Origin: CADEED01 sp043747835
Lineage (GTDB): Bacteria > Pseudomonadota > Gammaproteobacteria > Steroidobacterales > Steroidobacteraceae
Length of the DNA: 64,000 nt
Assembly: GCA_043747835.1 (NCBI GenBank)
Contig: JAYTOK010000101.1
Location: forward strand, 1-64,000
Reading direction: 5' to 3'
The notes under the pieces were generated by a model. The model was not told the origin of the DNA, made no database searches, and was given only the letters and a program-made list of their open reading frames with translations. Made by a program: the position numbers and the translations under genes. Below, piece after piece: positions 27,494 to 36,652 of this stretch (position 1 is the first letter of the stretch; every line of letters begins with the position of its first letter).

Positions 27494-28945
27494 TCAGTTC
27501 TCCGTATCCACGATCCACGTGTCCTTGCTCCCGCCGCCTTGCGACGAATTCACGACCAGCGAGCCTTTCCGCAGGGCGACGCGCGTCAAACCACCCGTCG
27601 TCACGTTCGTCTGCGGCCCCGACAGGATGAACGGCCGCAGGTCCACGTGCCGCGGCTCGAGCCGGTCGTTCACGAGCGTGGGGACGGTGGATAGGGTGAC
27701 GACCGGCTGCGCGATGAAGCTGCGCGGATCCGCCTTCAGCGAATCGGCAAACTTGCTGCGCTCGGCCTTGGTCGACATCGGCCCCATCAGCATGCCGTAC
27801 CCGCCGGACCCATCGACCGGCTTCACGACGAGCTGTTCGAGATTGTTGAGCACATGATCCAGCTGTTTCTGTTCGCCGCAGCGGTACGACGGCACGTTGG
27901 CCAGGATCGCGTCCTCGCCGAGGTAGTACTTGATCATGTCGGGCACGTACGTATAGACGAGCTTGTCGTCCGCCACGCCCGCGCCCGGCGCGTTGGCGAG
28001 CGCGACTTTGCCCGCGGCCCACGCGCGCATGAGTCCGGGCACGCCGAGCGAGGAATCCTTGCGGAACACGTCCGGGTCCAGGAAGTCGTCGTCGATGCGG
28101 CGGTAGATAACGTCGACGCGCGTCCAGCCGCGCACCGTCTGCATGTAGACGCAATCGTCGCTATCTACCGCGAGATCGCGGCCTTCGACGAGCTCGCAGC
28201 CCATCTGGCGCGCGAGATAGGCGTGCTCGAAATACGCGGAGTTGTAGATGCCGGGCGTGAGCACGACGACCTCGGCGCGCGTCTCCTTGCGCGGCGACAA
28301 CGCGGTCAGCATGTCGTAGAGCTGCGAGGGGTAGTCGTCCACCGGCAGGATGGCGGCGCTCTCGAACAGCTCCGGGAAAACACGCTTCACGACCTGGCGG
28401 TTCTCGAGCATGTAGGACACACCCGACGGCACCCGCAGGTTGTCTTCGAGTACGTAGACCGTCCCATCCTTGTCGCGGATGAGATCCGAGCCGCAGATGT
28501 GCGCCCAGGTGCCGAGCGGCGGCTTGATGCCCTTGACGCAGGCACGGAAGTTCTTCGACGTCGCGATGATCGAGGCCGGCATGAGGCCGTCCTTGATGAA
28601 TTTCTGCTCGTGGTAGACGTCGTTGATAAAGAGATTCAGGGCCGCGGCGCGCTGGATGAGGCCCGCCTCGATCTTCTGCCACTCCTTGCGGGAGATGGTT
28701 CGCGGGATGATGTCGAGGGGCCAGGCGCGGTCGATCGAGCCGTCCTGCTCGTGGTAGACCGTAAAGGTGATGCCCATGGCCTTGATCGCGAGCTCGGCCG
28801 CCTGCTGGCGCACGGCGATCTCGTCACCGTCCATCTCCGTCAGGTAGCGCATCAAGGCGCGGCCCGCCGCGCGTGCGCCACCGCCAGGACCCACGAGTTC
28901 GTCGTGGAAGCCGGGGGAAGGGTAAGAGGTCCAGTCAGTCTTCAT
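27494..28945 (-). CDS. Circularly permuted ATP-grasp protein (DUF404/DUF407), stand-alone
   Basis: 483 residues. Diagnostic motifs of circularly permuted ATP-grasp amidoligase-like enzymes are present in order: VLEDNLRVPSGVSYMLENR, VVLTPGIYNSAYFEHAYLAR, YRRIDDDFLDP, KPVDGSGGYGMLMGP (glycine-rich loop, intact) and SSQGGGSKDTW near the C-terminus. It should be catalytically able to form an amide or peptide bond with ATP; the substrate is unknown. It heads the minus-strand arm (ATP-grasp then alpha-E) and diverges from the DUF2126 transglutaminase gene across a 157-bp gap. Confidence 0.9.
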   Translation of the reverse strand: MKTDWTSYPSPGFHDELVGPGGGARAAGRALMRYLTEMDGDEIAVRQQAAELAIKAMGITFTVYHEQDGSIDRAWPLDIIPRTISRKEWQKIEAGLIQRAAALNLFINDVYHEQKFIKDGLMPASIIATSKNFRACVKGIKPPLGTWAHICGSDLIRDKDGTVYVLEDNLRVPSGVSYMLENRQVVKRVFPELFESAAILPVDDYPSQLYDMLTALSPRKETRAEVVVLTPGIYNSAYFEHAYLARQMGCELVEGRDLAVDSDDCVYMQTVRGWTRVDVIYRRIDDDFLDPDVFRKDSSLGVPGLMRAWAAGKVALANAPGAGVADDKLVYTYVPDMIKYYLGEDAILANVPSYRCGEQKQLDHVLNNLEQLVVKPVDGSGGYGMLMGPMSTKAERSKFADSLKADPRSFIAQPVVTLSTVPTLVNDRLEPRHVDLRPFILSGPQTNVTTGGLTRVALRKGSLVVNSSQGGGSKDTWIVDTEN

Positions 28946-29090
28946 GTTTTGGCGCGGGGCGACTCAAAAATACCAGAGCCAAAAGCGCGCGTTCGGAAAT
29001 GTGCATGCCTTTCGCCGCCGCGCGTCGAGATGGTGCCGCGAGCCAGTTTTTGGCGCGTTTTGGTGCGCTTCCGGCTGTTAGAGGCGTGTG

Positions 29091-29096
29091 TAGAAT
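29091..29096 (+). promoter_or_regulatory. Possible -10 box for a leaderless transcript
   Basis: TAGAAT ends 6 bases before the GTG start at 29103, so transcription from it would begin at or next to the start codon. No Shine-Dalgarno is seen before the GTG, which fits leaderless translation. The -35 region is not convincing. Confidence 0.4.
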
Positions 29097-29102
29097 GACC
29101 GC

Positions 29103-32100
29103 GTGTCAATCCATGTCGCGCTCAACCACGTCACTCAGTACCGCTACGACCGGCTCGTTGCGCTCGGCCCACAGATCGTCCGGCTGCGTCCCGCGCCACA
29201 TTGCCGCACCCGCATCCTGTCGTATTCGCTGAAGGTCACCCCGGCGAAGCACTTCATCAACTGGCAGCAGGATCCGGAAGCTAACTACCTCGGCCGGTTC
29301 GTGTTCAACGAGAAGACCCGCGAGTTTCGCGTCGAAGTCGATCTCGTCGCCGAGATGGCGGTGCTCAATCCGTTCGACTTCTTCCTCGAGCCGTACGCGG
29401 AGACTTATCCGTTCGCGTACCAGGGCGCGGAGAAGCGCAACCTCGCGCCATATCTCGTGATGTTCCGCGGCGAGCCGCTGTTCAAGGAATACCTGCGCAC
29501 GATTCCGCGAGAACGAAAACGAACCATCGACTGGCTGGTCGAGCTCAATGCGAAGCTGGCGGCTGACATCAAGTACCTGATCCGCATGGAGCCGGGTGTG
29601 CAGACGCCCGAGCTCACGCTGACCAAGCTGTCGGGCTCATGCCGCGACTCCGCCTGGCTGCTGGTCCAGCTGCTGCGGCACATGGGGCTCGCGGCGCGGT
29701 TCGTGTCGGGTTACCTGATCCAGCTCACGGCCGACATGAAATCGCTCGATGGCCCTTCGGGGCCGGAGCGAGACTTCACCGATCTTCATGCCTGGTGCGA
29801 GGTCTATCTACCCGGCGGCGGCTGGATCGGTCTCGATCCGACGTCCGGCCTGCTGGCGGGCGAAGGCCACATCCCGCTCGCCTGCACGCCGGAGCCGGTG
29901 GCCGCGGCGCCGATCACTGGCGCGGTGGACGAGGCCGAAGTCGAGTTCGAGCATCACATGAAGGTCGTGCGCGTGTGGGAGTCGCCGCGCGTCACCAAGC
30001 CGTACACCGAAGAGCAGTGGGTAGAGATCGAGAAATTGGGGCAGGACATAGACGCCAGGCTGCGGTCGGGCGATGTGCGCCTCACGATGGGCGGCGAGCC
30101 GACCTTCGTCTCCGTGGACGATCCGGACGGCCCCGAGTGGAACACTTCCGCGCTGGGTCCCGACAAGCGCAGGCTCGCCGTCGAGCTCTACAACCGGCTC
30201 AAGCAGAAGTACGCGCCGCAGGGGCTGTCGCATTTCGGCCAGGGCAAGTGGTACCCCGGAGAGCCGTTGCCGCGCTGGTCGCTCAACAGCTTCTGGCGTC
30301 GCGATGGCGAGCCGATGTGGCGCGATCCGGCACTGCTCGACGACCAAACTACCGACCGCGGAGTCACCGCGAACGATGCGAACCGGTTTCTGGGCGCGGT
30401 TGCGCGGCGACTCGGGCTTTCCGCCGAGTACGTGTTCGCGGCGTTCGAGGATGCTTTCTACTACGCGTGGCGCGAGCGCAAGTTGCCGGTCAACGTCGAC
30501 CCGCTGGATTCGCGGCTCGAAGATGCCGGCGAGCGGGCACGACTGACGCGGCTGTTCGAACAGGGTCTCGATGCGGTCGTCGGCCACATATTGCCGATCG
30601 CGCGCGACGTCGATGGCGAACGCTGGCGAACGGGCCGCTGGTTCCTGCGGCACGAGCGTTGCTTCCTGACTCCGGGCGATTCTCCTTTGGGATTCCGCTT
30701 GCCGCTCGACTCCCAGCCCTGGGTGACGCCCGAAGACTATCCCTACATCGCGGCGCCCGATCCGATGCAGCAGGCGCAGCCGCTCGCCCGTCACGCCGAC
30801 ATCCGCAAACAATTGCGCGAAACCGAAGCGCGCCGCGGCAGAGCGGGTCCGGATGTTCAGCCCAAGATCGGCGAATCGGCGGACGACATCACGCGCACCG
30901 CGTTGTGCGCCGAGCCGCGCAAGGGTGTGATGCACGTGTTCATGCCCCCCCTCGCGCGGCTCGAGGACTATCTGGAGCTCGTTTCCGCGATCGAAGCCAC
31001 GGCGGAGGAAATGAAAACGCCGGTGGTCCTCGAAGGATACGAGCCGCCGAAAGATCCGCGGCTCAACAGTTTCCGAATCACGCCCGATCCGGGCGTCATC
31101 GAGGTGAACATCCACCCGTCGGAGAGCTGGACCGAGCTCGTCGATCGCACGACGCATCTGTACGACGAGGCGCGCAAGACGCGCCTGACTACCGAGAAGT
31201 TCATGGTCGACGGCCGCCACACCGGCACCGGCGGCGGCAATCACTTCGTGTTGGGCGGCGCGACGCCCGCGGACTCGCCGTTCCTGCGCCGGCCGGACCT
31301 GCTGCGCAGCCTGCTCGCGTACTGGCACAACCATCCCGCGCTGTCGTATCTGTTCAGCGGCCTGTTCGTCGGCCCCACCTCGCAGGCGCCGCGCATCGAC
31401 GAAGCGCGCAACGATTCTTTGTACGAGCTGGAGCTCGCGTTCAAACAGCTTCCGCCCGGGGGTCAAACCACTCAGCCGTGGTTGGTCGATCGGCTGTTTC
31501 GCAACCTTCTCATCGACTCGACCGGAAACACCCATCGCTCCGAGTTCTGCATCGACAAGATGTTCTCGCCCGACGGCAATACGGGCCGGCTCGGATTGCT
31601 CGAGATGCGCGCCTTCGAGATGCCGCCGCACGAGCGCATGAGTCTCACGCAGCAGCTCATGCTGCGCTCGCTGATCGCGCGTTTCTGGCGCGAGCCTTAC
31701 AACCCGCCGCGGCTGGCGCGCTGGGGCACGGAACTGCACGACCGGTTCATGCTGCCGTACTTCATCGACCGCGATTTCGCGGACGTCGTGGCGGAGCAGA
31801 ATGCCGCGGGCTTTCCCATCAAGAGCGAATGGTTCGCGCCGCACTTCGAATTCCGCTTCCCCAAGTACGGCGACTTCTCCGTGTTCGGCGCCGACGTCGA
31901 GCTGCGCCAGGCGCTCGAGCCCTGGCACGTGATGGGCGAGGAGGGCGCGGCGGGTGGCGCCGTGCGTTATGTGGATTCGTCCGTCGAGCGTTTGCAGGTG
32001 AAGGTGTCGGGCCTCTCGCCGGACCGGTACACGATGACCTGCAACGGGCGACGAATCCCGCTGCGGCCCACGGGCACTGTCGGTGAGTTTGTCGCGGGGG

Positions 32101-32396
32101 TGCGTTACAAGGCCTGGGCGCCGCCGTCGGCGCTGCATCCCCTGATTCCGTCGCAGTCGCCGCTGACCTTCGACCTCGTCGATACGTGGATGGACCGGTC
32201 GATGGGCGGTTGTCAGTACCACGTCGCGCATCCCGGCGGCCGCAGCCACGACACCTTCCCCGTGAACGCGTTCGAGTCGGAAAGCCGGCGCCTCGCGCGA
32301 TTTGTCAGAATGGGCCACACGCCGAACAAAGTCTCAGCGCCGCCCGAGACCACCAATCCGGAATTCCCGTTCACGCTGGACCTGCGTAAAGTCTGA
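29103..32396 (+). CDS. Transglutaminase-DUF2126 protein
   Basis: 1097 residues, GTG start. Residues 1-270 form a transglutaminase-like protease domain with its N-terminal beta region (VALNHVTQYRYDR). Catalytic Cys180 sits in GSCRDSAWLLVQLLRHMGL, and His and Asp follow in HAWCEVYLPGGGWIGLDPTSG, so the triad is complete. Residues about 290-1090 are DUF2126, including LTMGGEPTFVSVDDPDGPEW and VDGRHTGTGGGNHFVLGG. Family members are found only with ATP-grasp and alpha-E partners; a role in cleaving or cross-linking the peptide product is inference. Three plus-strand genes of the cluster run on with gaps of 3 and 7 bp. Confidence 0.93.
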   Translation: MSIHVALNHVTQYRYDRLVALGPQIVRLRPAPHCRTRILSYSLKVTPAKHFINWQQDPEANYLGRFVFNEKTREFRVEVDLVAEMAVLNPFDFFLEPYAETYPFAYQGAEKRNLAPYLVMFRGEPLFKEYLRTIPRERKRTIDWLVELNAKLAADIKYLIRMEPGVQTPELTLTKLSGSCRDSAWLLVQLLRHMGLAARFVSGYLIQLTADMKSLDGPSGPERDFTDLHAWCEVYLPGGGWIGLDPTSGLLAGEGHIPLACTPEPVAAAPITGAVDEAEVEFEHHMKVVRVWESPRVTKPYTEEQWVEIEKLGQDIDARLRSGDVRLTMGGEPTFVSVDDPDGPEWNTSALGPDKRRLAVELYNRLKQKYAPQGLSHFGQGKWYPGEPLPRWSLNSFWRRDGEPMWRDPALLDDQTTDRGVTANDANRFLGAVARRLGLSAEYVFAAFEDAFYYAWRERKLPVNVDPLDSRLEDAGERARLTRLFEQGLDAVVGHILPIARDVDGERWRTGRWFLRHERCFLTPGDSPLGFRLPLDSQPWVTPEDYPYIAAPDPMQQAQPLARHADIRKQLRETEARRGRAGPDVQPKIGESADDITRTALCAEPRKGVMHVFMPPLARLEDYLELVSAIEATAEEMKTPVVLEGYEPPKDPRLNSFRITPDPGVIEVNIHPSESWTELVDRTTHLYDEARKTRLTTEKFMVDGRHTGTGGGNHFVLGGATPADSPFLRRPDLLRSLLAYWHNHPALSYLFSGLFVGPTSQAPRIDEARNDSLYELELAFKQLPPGGQTTQPWLVDRLFRNLLIDSTGNTHRSEFCIDKMFSPDGNTGRLGLLEMRAFEMPPHERMSLTQQLMLRSLIARFWREPYNPPRLARWGTELHDRFMLPYFIDRDFADVVAEQNAAGFPIKSEWFAPHFEFRFPKYGDFSVFGADVELRQALEPWHVMGEEGAAGGAVRYVDSSVERLQVKVSGLSPDRYTMTCNGRRIPLRPTGTVGEFVAGVRYKAWAPPSALHPLIPSQSPLTFDLVDTWMDRSMGGCQYHVAHPGGRSHDTFPVNAFESESRRLARFVRMGHTPNKVSAPPETTNPEFPFTLDLRKV

Positions 32397-32399
32397 CGG

Positions 32400-34850
32400 G
32401 TGAATAGCGAGATGCGTGCAGTCCTCGAACCGGCCGACCTGCAACGCTACGACGAGCTGAACGATTCGAATGGGGGGATGCGGACGCATTGGCGGCCGCT
32501 CGTCGAGCGCCTGCGCGCGGACGAATCTCCCGATGCCGTGCGCCGCTCGCTCGAGCTCACGCGCCGTCTCGTCGTCGAGAACGGCGTCACCTACAACGTC
32601 TACGCCGACCCGCAGGGCGCTGACCGTCCGTGGGCGCTCGACCCCCTGCCGTTCGTGTTGCCGGCCGCGGAGTGGGCAATCATCGCGGCGGGCGTCGCGC
32701 AGCGCGGGCGCCTGCTGAACGAACTGCTCGCGGATCTCTACGGCGCGCAGCGGCTGCTCGCCGAAGGCCACATCCCGGCCGAGCTACCGTTCGGCCATCC
32801 TAACTACCTCTGGCCCTGCCACGGCTTGCGGCCTGCGGACGGTCGCTGGCTGCACGTCTACGCCGCGGATCTCGCGCGCGCGCCGGACGGACGCTGGTGG
32901 CTGCTCGCCGACCGCACCCAGGCACCGTCGGGCGCGGGTTATGCGCTCGAGAATCGCGAGATCCTCGAGCAGGTGCACCCGGAGGCGATCGGCGACATGG
33001 GCGTGCGCCGCGTGAGCGGCTTCGTCGGGCAATTGCGCTCCGCTCTGCTCCGCGTCCCGCGCGATGGCGCCGCGGACGAGGCGCCGCTCGCGGTGATCCT
33101 GACTCCCGGACCCTACAACGAAACCTATTTCGAACACGCATTCCTCGCGCGGCAGCTCGGCATTCCGCTCGTCGAGGGTCACGATCTCACGGTGCGCGGC
33201 GACACGGTTTTTCTCAAGACCGTGGGCGGCTTGCGCCGCGTCCACTCGATCCTGCGCCGCCTCGACGACGACTTCTGCGATCCGCTCGAATTGCGCGGCG
33301 ATTCCACGCTCGGCATCCCTGGCTTGCTGGGCGCGTTGCGCGCCGGTCGCGTCGTTCTCGCGAACGCGCTCGGCACGGGCGTGCTCGAATCCGCGGCGTG
33401 GCTCGGCTTCCTGCCGCCGATCGCCGAGCGTCTGATCGGCGAACGGCTGATCCTCCCCGAAGTCGCGACCTGGTGGTTAGGTGAGAAGCCGGCACTCGAG
33501 TACGTGCTCGCGAATCTCGACCGGCTCGTGATCAAGCCGGCTTACCCCAACCAGCGCTTCGAACCGATGTTCGGCCGCGATTTCACGGGTAAGGCGCGGG
33601 ACGAGCTCATCGCACGTCTGCGCAATCGGCCGTACGCGTACGTCGCGCAGGAGCACGTCCGTCTTTCGCAGGCGCCGGTCTGGAAATCCGCATCGCAACC
33701 CGAGTTCGGCGCCCGCGCGCTCACGATCCGCGTCTATGCCGTCGCGGGTCCCAATGGATTCGAAGTATTGCCCGGCGGTCTCGCGCGAGTCGCGAACGAA
33801 ACGGCGGCGGATGTCGTTTCCACGCAGCGTGGCGGTGGCGCGAAGGACATCTGGGTGCTGGGCGGTGTCGAGCCCGAACTGACCCAGGAAGCGCCGTCCG
33901 CGGCGGGAAAGTGGGCGACGGCGCAGCGCCAGGACTACATCCCCTCGCGCCTCGTCGAGAACCTCTACTGGCTCGGGCGATACGCGGTGCGTTGTGAGAA
34001 CACGGCGCGGCTGCTGTTGCGCACGCTCGGCGCGAGAAGCGATGCGCGCGTGTGGGCGCATGCACGCGACATCTGCCGCGACATGGAAGCGGTGGAGCCC
34101 GAGGGCGAGGTCGCAGGCGCGGTGCGCGCGCAAGATCACGGACTGCAGGCCGACGTGAAGCGCCTCGCCTGGTGCGCATCGCAGGTTCGCAACCGCCTGT
34201 CGACGCGCTACTGGCGCGGCGTCGTGGGCCTGCAGCGCCAGATGCAGGAAGCCCTTGCGACACACGGCAGCAGTCGCGAAGTCTGCGAACGCGCGCTGCT
34301 CTCCCTCGCCGCGCTCGCCGGATTCTCCGAAGAAGACATGATGCACGACGTCGGCTGGCGTGCGATGCGGCTCGGCCGGCGCATCGAACGCATGCAGTTC
34401 ATCGCGCAGATGCTCGCGCGGCATCTCGACCGCCCCGAGGCGACGCGGCCCGAAGCTGTCGAGTGGCTGCTCGACGTCTGCGACAGTACTCCCATCTACC
34501 GCGCGCGCTTTCTCGGCGCGCCGCGCCTGTCCTCGATGCTGAATCTGCTGCTGCACGACGAGGGCCACCCGATGGCGCTCGACTTCCTGCGCCGGTTCAT
34601 CGATCGCGATCTGCTGGATCTCTCGAGTGCCCTCGGTGGCGAGCGCGAAGCCGGCATGCCCGAAGTGCCACAGTTGCCGCCGGACGGCGCCGAGCGCATC
34701 GACTCGGCCTGCGAGCCCGGCGACTCGCTGCGCGCCGAGCTCGCGAAACGGCTGGCCGCACTCGCCGCGGCGTCGGGGGAGCTCTCGGATCGTCTCTCGC
34801 ACCGCTATTTCACGCTCATCGAACTCGACGCGCATGCGTTGGCCACCTGA
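32400..34850 (+). CDS. Fused circularly permuted ATP-grasp / alpha-E protein
   Basis: 816 residues, GTG start 3 bp after the DUF2126 stop. Residues about 1-480 correspond to the stand-alone ATP-grasp protein: QAPSGAGYALENREIL, ILTPGPYNETYFEHAFLAR, LRRLDDDFCDP and STQRGGGAKDIWVLGG are kept. The glycine-rich loop of the paralogue is replaced here by KPAYPNQRFEPMFG. Residues about 510-816 are an alpha-E domain (SRLVENLYWLGRYAVRCENTARL). The missing loop may mean altered nucleotide binding or a non-catalytic subunit. The fusion supports physical association of the two separately encoded proteins in the minus arm. Confidence 0.92.
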   Translation: MNSEMRAVLEPADLQRYDELNDSNGGMRTHWRPLVERLRADESPDAVRRSLELTRRLVVENGVTYNVYADPQGADRPWALDPLPFVLPAAEWAIIAAGVAQRGRLLNELLADLYGAQRLLAEGHIPAELPFGHPNYLWPCHGLRPADGRWLHVYAADLARAPDGRWWLLADRTQAPSGAGYALENREILEQVHPEAIGDMGVRRVSGFVGQLRSALLRVPRDGAADEAPLAVILTPGPYNETYFEHAFLARQLGIPLVEGHDLTVRGDTVFLKTVGGLRRVHSILRRLDDDFCDPLELRGDSTLGIPGLLGALRAGRVVLANALGTGVLESAAWLGFLPPIAERLIGERLILPEVATWWLGEKPALEYVLANLDRLVIKPAYPNQRFEPMFGRDFTGKARDELIARLRNRPYAYVAQEHVRLSQAPVWKSASQPEFGARALTIRVYAVAGPNGFEVLPGGLARVANETAADVVSTQRGGGAKDIWVLGGVEPELTQEAPSAAGKWATAQRQDYIPSRLVENLYWLGRYAVRCENTARLLLRTLGARSDARVWAHARDICRDMEAVEPEGEVAGAVRAQDHGLQADVKRLAWCASQVRNRLSTRYWRGVVGLQRQMQEALATHGSSREVCERALLSLAALAGFSEEDMMHDVGWRAMRLGRRIERMQFIAQMLARHLDRPEATRPEAVEWLLDVCDSTPIYRARFLGAPRLSSMLNLLLHDEGHPMALDFLRRFIDRDLLDLSSALGGEREAGMPEVPQLPPDGAERIDSACEPGDSLRAELAKRLAALAAASGELSDRLSHRYFTLIELDAHALAT

Positions 34851-34857
34851 CGCACGC

Positions 34858-35754
34858 ATGAAACGCAAATATCGCATCCGCCACGAAACGCGCTACGAGT
34901 ACGCCGCCGATGTCGTGCACTCCCACCACCTGCTGCACCTCGTTCCGCGGCCGGCGCGCTATCAGGAATGCCTCGAACACGAGATCGACATCGTTCCCGC
35001 GAACCATCGGCGCGTGAACGAGCTCGACGCGTTCGGCAATCCGGTGACGCGCGTCGAGCTCGCGAAGCCGCATCGCGAGCTGTCCGTCGTCTCGCGCATG
35101 GAGATCGAGGTGCATCCGCGCGCGGCCGTGCACGCCGCGACGACGCAGCCCTGGGAAAAGCTTCGCGATTCGTTCGCCTTTCATGGCGCATGGCCGTCGC
35201 GGGACCACCTCGAGGCCGCGCGCTTCCGTCACGAATCCCCGCACGTGCGCGTCAAGCAGGTGTTCACCGACTACTCGGCGGATTGTTTCACGGAAGACCT
35301 GTCCATCCTGATCTGTGCCGAGAAGCTCACGCACAAGCTCCATGAAGGCATCCAGTACGCGCCCGGTGAGACGACGATCAGCACGTCGGCCGTCGAAGTG
35401 CTCGAAACCCGGCGCGGCGTCTGCCAGGACTTCGCGCACCTGATGATCTCCTGCCTGCGCTCGCGCGGACTTCCGGCGCGTTACGTCAGCGGCTATCTAC
35501 GCACGAACTCCGCTTCCGCCGAAGGCGAGGCGAAACTCGTCGGCGATGCCGCGTCGCATGCGTGGGTTGCCGTGTGGAGTCCGCCGTACGGATGGATCGA
35601 ACTCGATCCGACGAACGGTTGTCATGCCGGCACGGATCACATCTCGGTGGCGTGGGGCCGTGATTTCGGCGACGTGTCGCCGTTGCGCGGCGTGATCCTG
35701 GGTGGTGCCGAGCACAAGCTCAAGGTCACCGTGCTCGTGGAGCCGCTGAGTTAA
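34858..35754 (+). CDS. Transglutaminase-like cysteine peptidase/ligase of the ATP-grasp cluster
   Basis: 298 residues from ATG 34858, 7 bp after the fused gene; the domain begins at this Met (KRKYRIRHETRYEYAADVVHS). The active site is complete: Cys189 in RRGVCQDFAHLMISCLRSRG, His234 in SHAWVAVW and Asp250 in WIELDPTNG. No signal peptide, so cytoplasmic like its neighbours. Two transglutaminase proteins in one cluster, this small one and the DUF2126 one, is the common arrangement of this system. The stop codon TAA (35752-35754) is the first bases of a 324-bp inverted element. Confidence 0.9.
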   Translation: MKRKYRIRHETRYEYAADVVHSHHLLHLVPRPARYQECLEHEIDIVPANHRRVNELDAFGNPVTRVELAKPHRELSVVSRMEIEVHPRAAVHAATTQPWEKLRDSFAFHGAWPSRDHLEAARFRHESPHVRVKQVFTDYSADCFTEDLSILICAEKLTHKLHEGIQYAPGETTISTSAVEVLETRRGVCQDFAHLMISCLRSRGLPARYVSGYLRTNSASAEGEAKLVGDAASHAWVAVWSPPYGWIELDPTNGCHAGTDHISVAWGRDFGDVSPLRGVILGGAEHKLKVTVLVEPLS

Positions 35755-36074
35755 AGGGGTCGGATCAATTTAGCGCGAGCAAGACAGGGCTCGATCCCGG
35801 TCCCCGCGACGGCTTCCGCTTGAATCGTCTTTTGGCCCTCAAGGTCGCTCGCGCTTCAAAAACTTCCGGACGGAAGTTTTTGGCGTTCGCTCGTCGTTCG
35901 CTGCTCGCCTTCTTTGTAGCTTCGAGGGTGCACCTGACGGGGCATCAACCCGGCTCGCGGCCGCTCTCTCCTCGCCGATCTCCATTCGGGCCAAAAGACG
36001 ATTCAACCGGAAGCCGTTTCAACGGCGCACTTCGCGAGCCCCATCGTGCTCGCGCCAAATAGATCTGACTTTAA
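35751..36074. repeat. 324-bp inverted-repeat element (MITE/REPIN-like)
   Basis: The left arm (35751-35838) and right arm (35988-36074) are imperfect inverted repeats. Both begin TTAAAG...TC(G/A)GATC, share GCGCGAGCA, and end in a 29-bp stretch (35810-35838 against 35988-36016) with one mismatch. Inside is a hairpin AAAAACTTCCG/CGGAAGTTTTT (35858-35881). The plus-strand gene's TAA and the minus-strand gene's TAA are in the two ends. An 80-codon plus-strand ORF inside it (35820-36062) reads arm sequence and resembles the repeat-derived short hypothetical proteins often annotated in such elements; I do not call it a gene. The opening matches the palindrome at 18204. Confidence 0.82.
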
Positions 36075-36652
36075 GGCTTGTCGATCTCCGCACGCAGCTT
36101 CTCCACGTCCGCGTTACGGACGTACTTCTGGATGTTCTTCCAGATCGAGTGATAGCCGTAGCCGCCGTCGGTCAGCTCGCGTAAAGCGTCCTCGGCCGAC
36201 CAGCCGTGATAGATGCGCCGGTACATCGCGCTCATGAGCCCCGTTCGATCCGCGCCGTGCTGGCAGTGGATCAGGAACGGGCCGTTCTCCGTCTTCTTCA
36301 GCATCCGCATCACTTCGATGACGTGCTTGTCGTCCACGCGCCACGTCAGGATCTACGTGCGTTCGGTCCGCAGCGACGTGCCCTCGACTTCGTCATCGTC
36401 GTGGTTGAAGTAACGCAGGTTGATCACGGTGCGGATGCCGAGCTTCTCGAGATTCTTCATTCCGACCTCAGTCGGCTGTTCGCTGCGATAGAGCGTCGGG
36501 GTGATGCGGTGCAGGTTAGGCGCGCCTTCGAGCGCGATCGGCACGGCCCACTGGGCCGGTCGGGGCCCGGCGGGCACGGCCATCTTGGTGTCCTGGGCGG
36601 AGGCGGCGGCGACGAAAGCGGCACACGTGATGAGGGTGGCGAGTGTTTTCAT
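36071..36652 (-). pseudogene. Exported tyrosine/dual-specificity phosphatase-like gene with in-frame TAG
   Basis: ATG 36652 opens a signal peptide (MKTLATLITCAAFVAAASAQ) and a phosphatase-like N-terminal part (LYRSEQPTEVGMKNLEKLGIRTVINLR). It stops at TAG 36353-36355 after 99 codons. The same frame continues without a shift to the catalytic P-loop HCQHGADRTG (CX5R), encoded near 36241-36270, and on to TAA 36071. Full length would be 193 residues. The truncated product lacks the catalytic Cys. A GTG at 36337 could restart, but without the signal peptide. ATG overlaps the stop of the upstream glycosyltransferase gene (ATGA), so it was a coupled operon. A real nonsense mutation and a sequencing error are both possible. 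Confidence 0.8.

Noticed and set aside
29808..32318. Minus-strand open frame of about 836 codons inside the DUF2126 gene
   Set aside because: Arg/Val/Glu/His-biased antisense translation without domains, fully covered by a strongly supported gene.
34627..34857. Longer N-terminus for the small transglutaminase
   Set aside because: The extra 77 codons overlap the fused ATP-grasp/alpha-E gene and are Ser/Arg/Pro-rich; the domain starts exactly at ATG 34858.
35820..36062. 80-codon plus-strand ORF in the inverted element
   Set aside because: It reads directly through both arms of the repeat, has no ribosome binding site, and the arms are conserved as inverted DNA rather than as protein.
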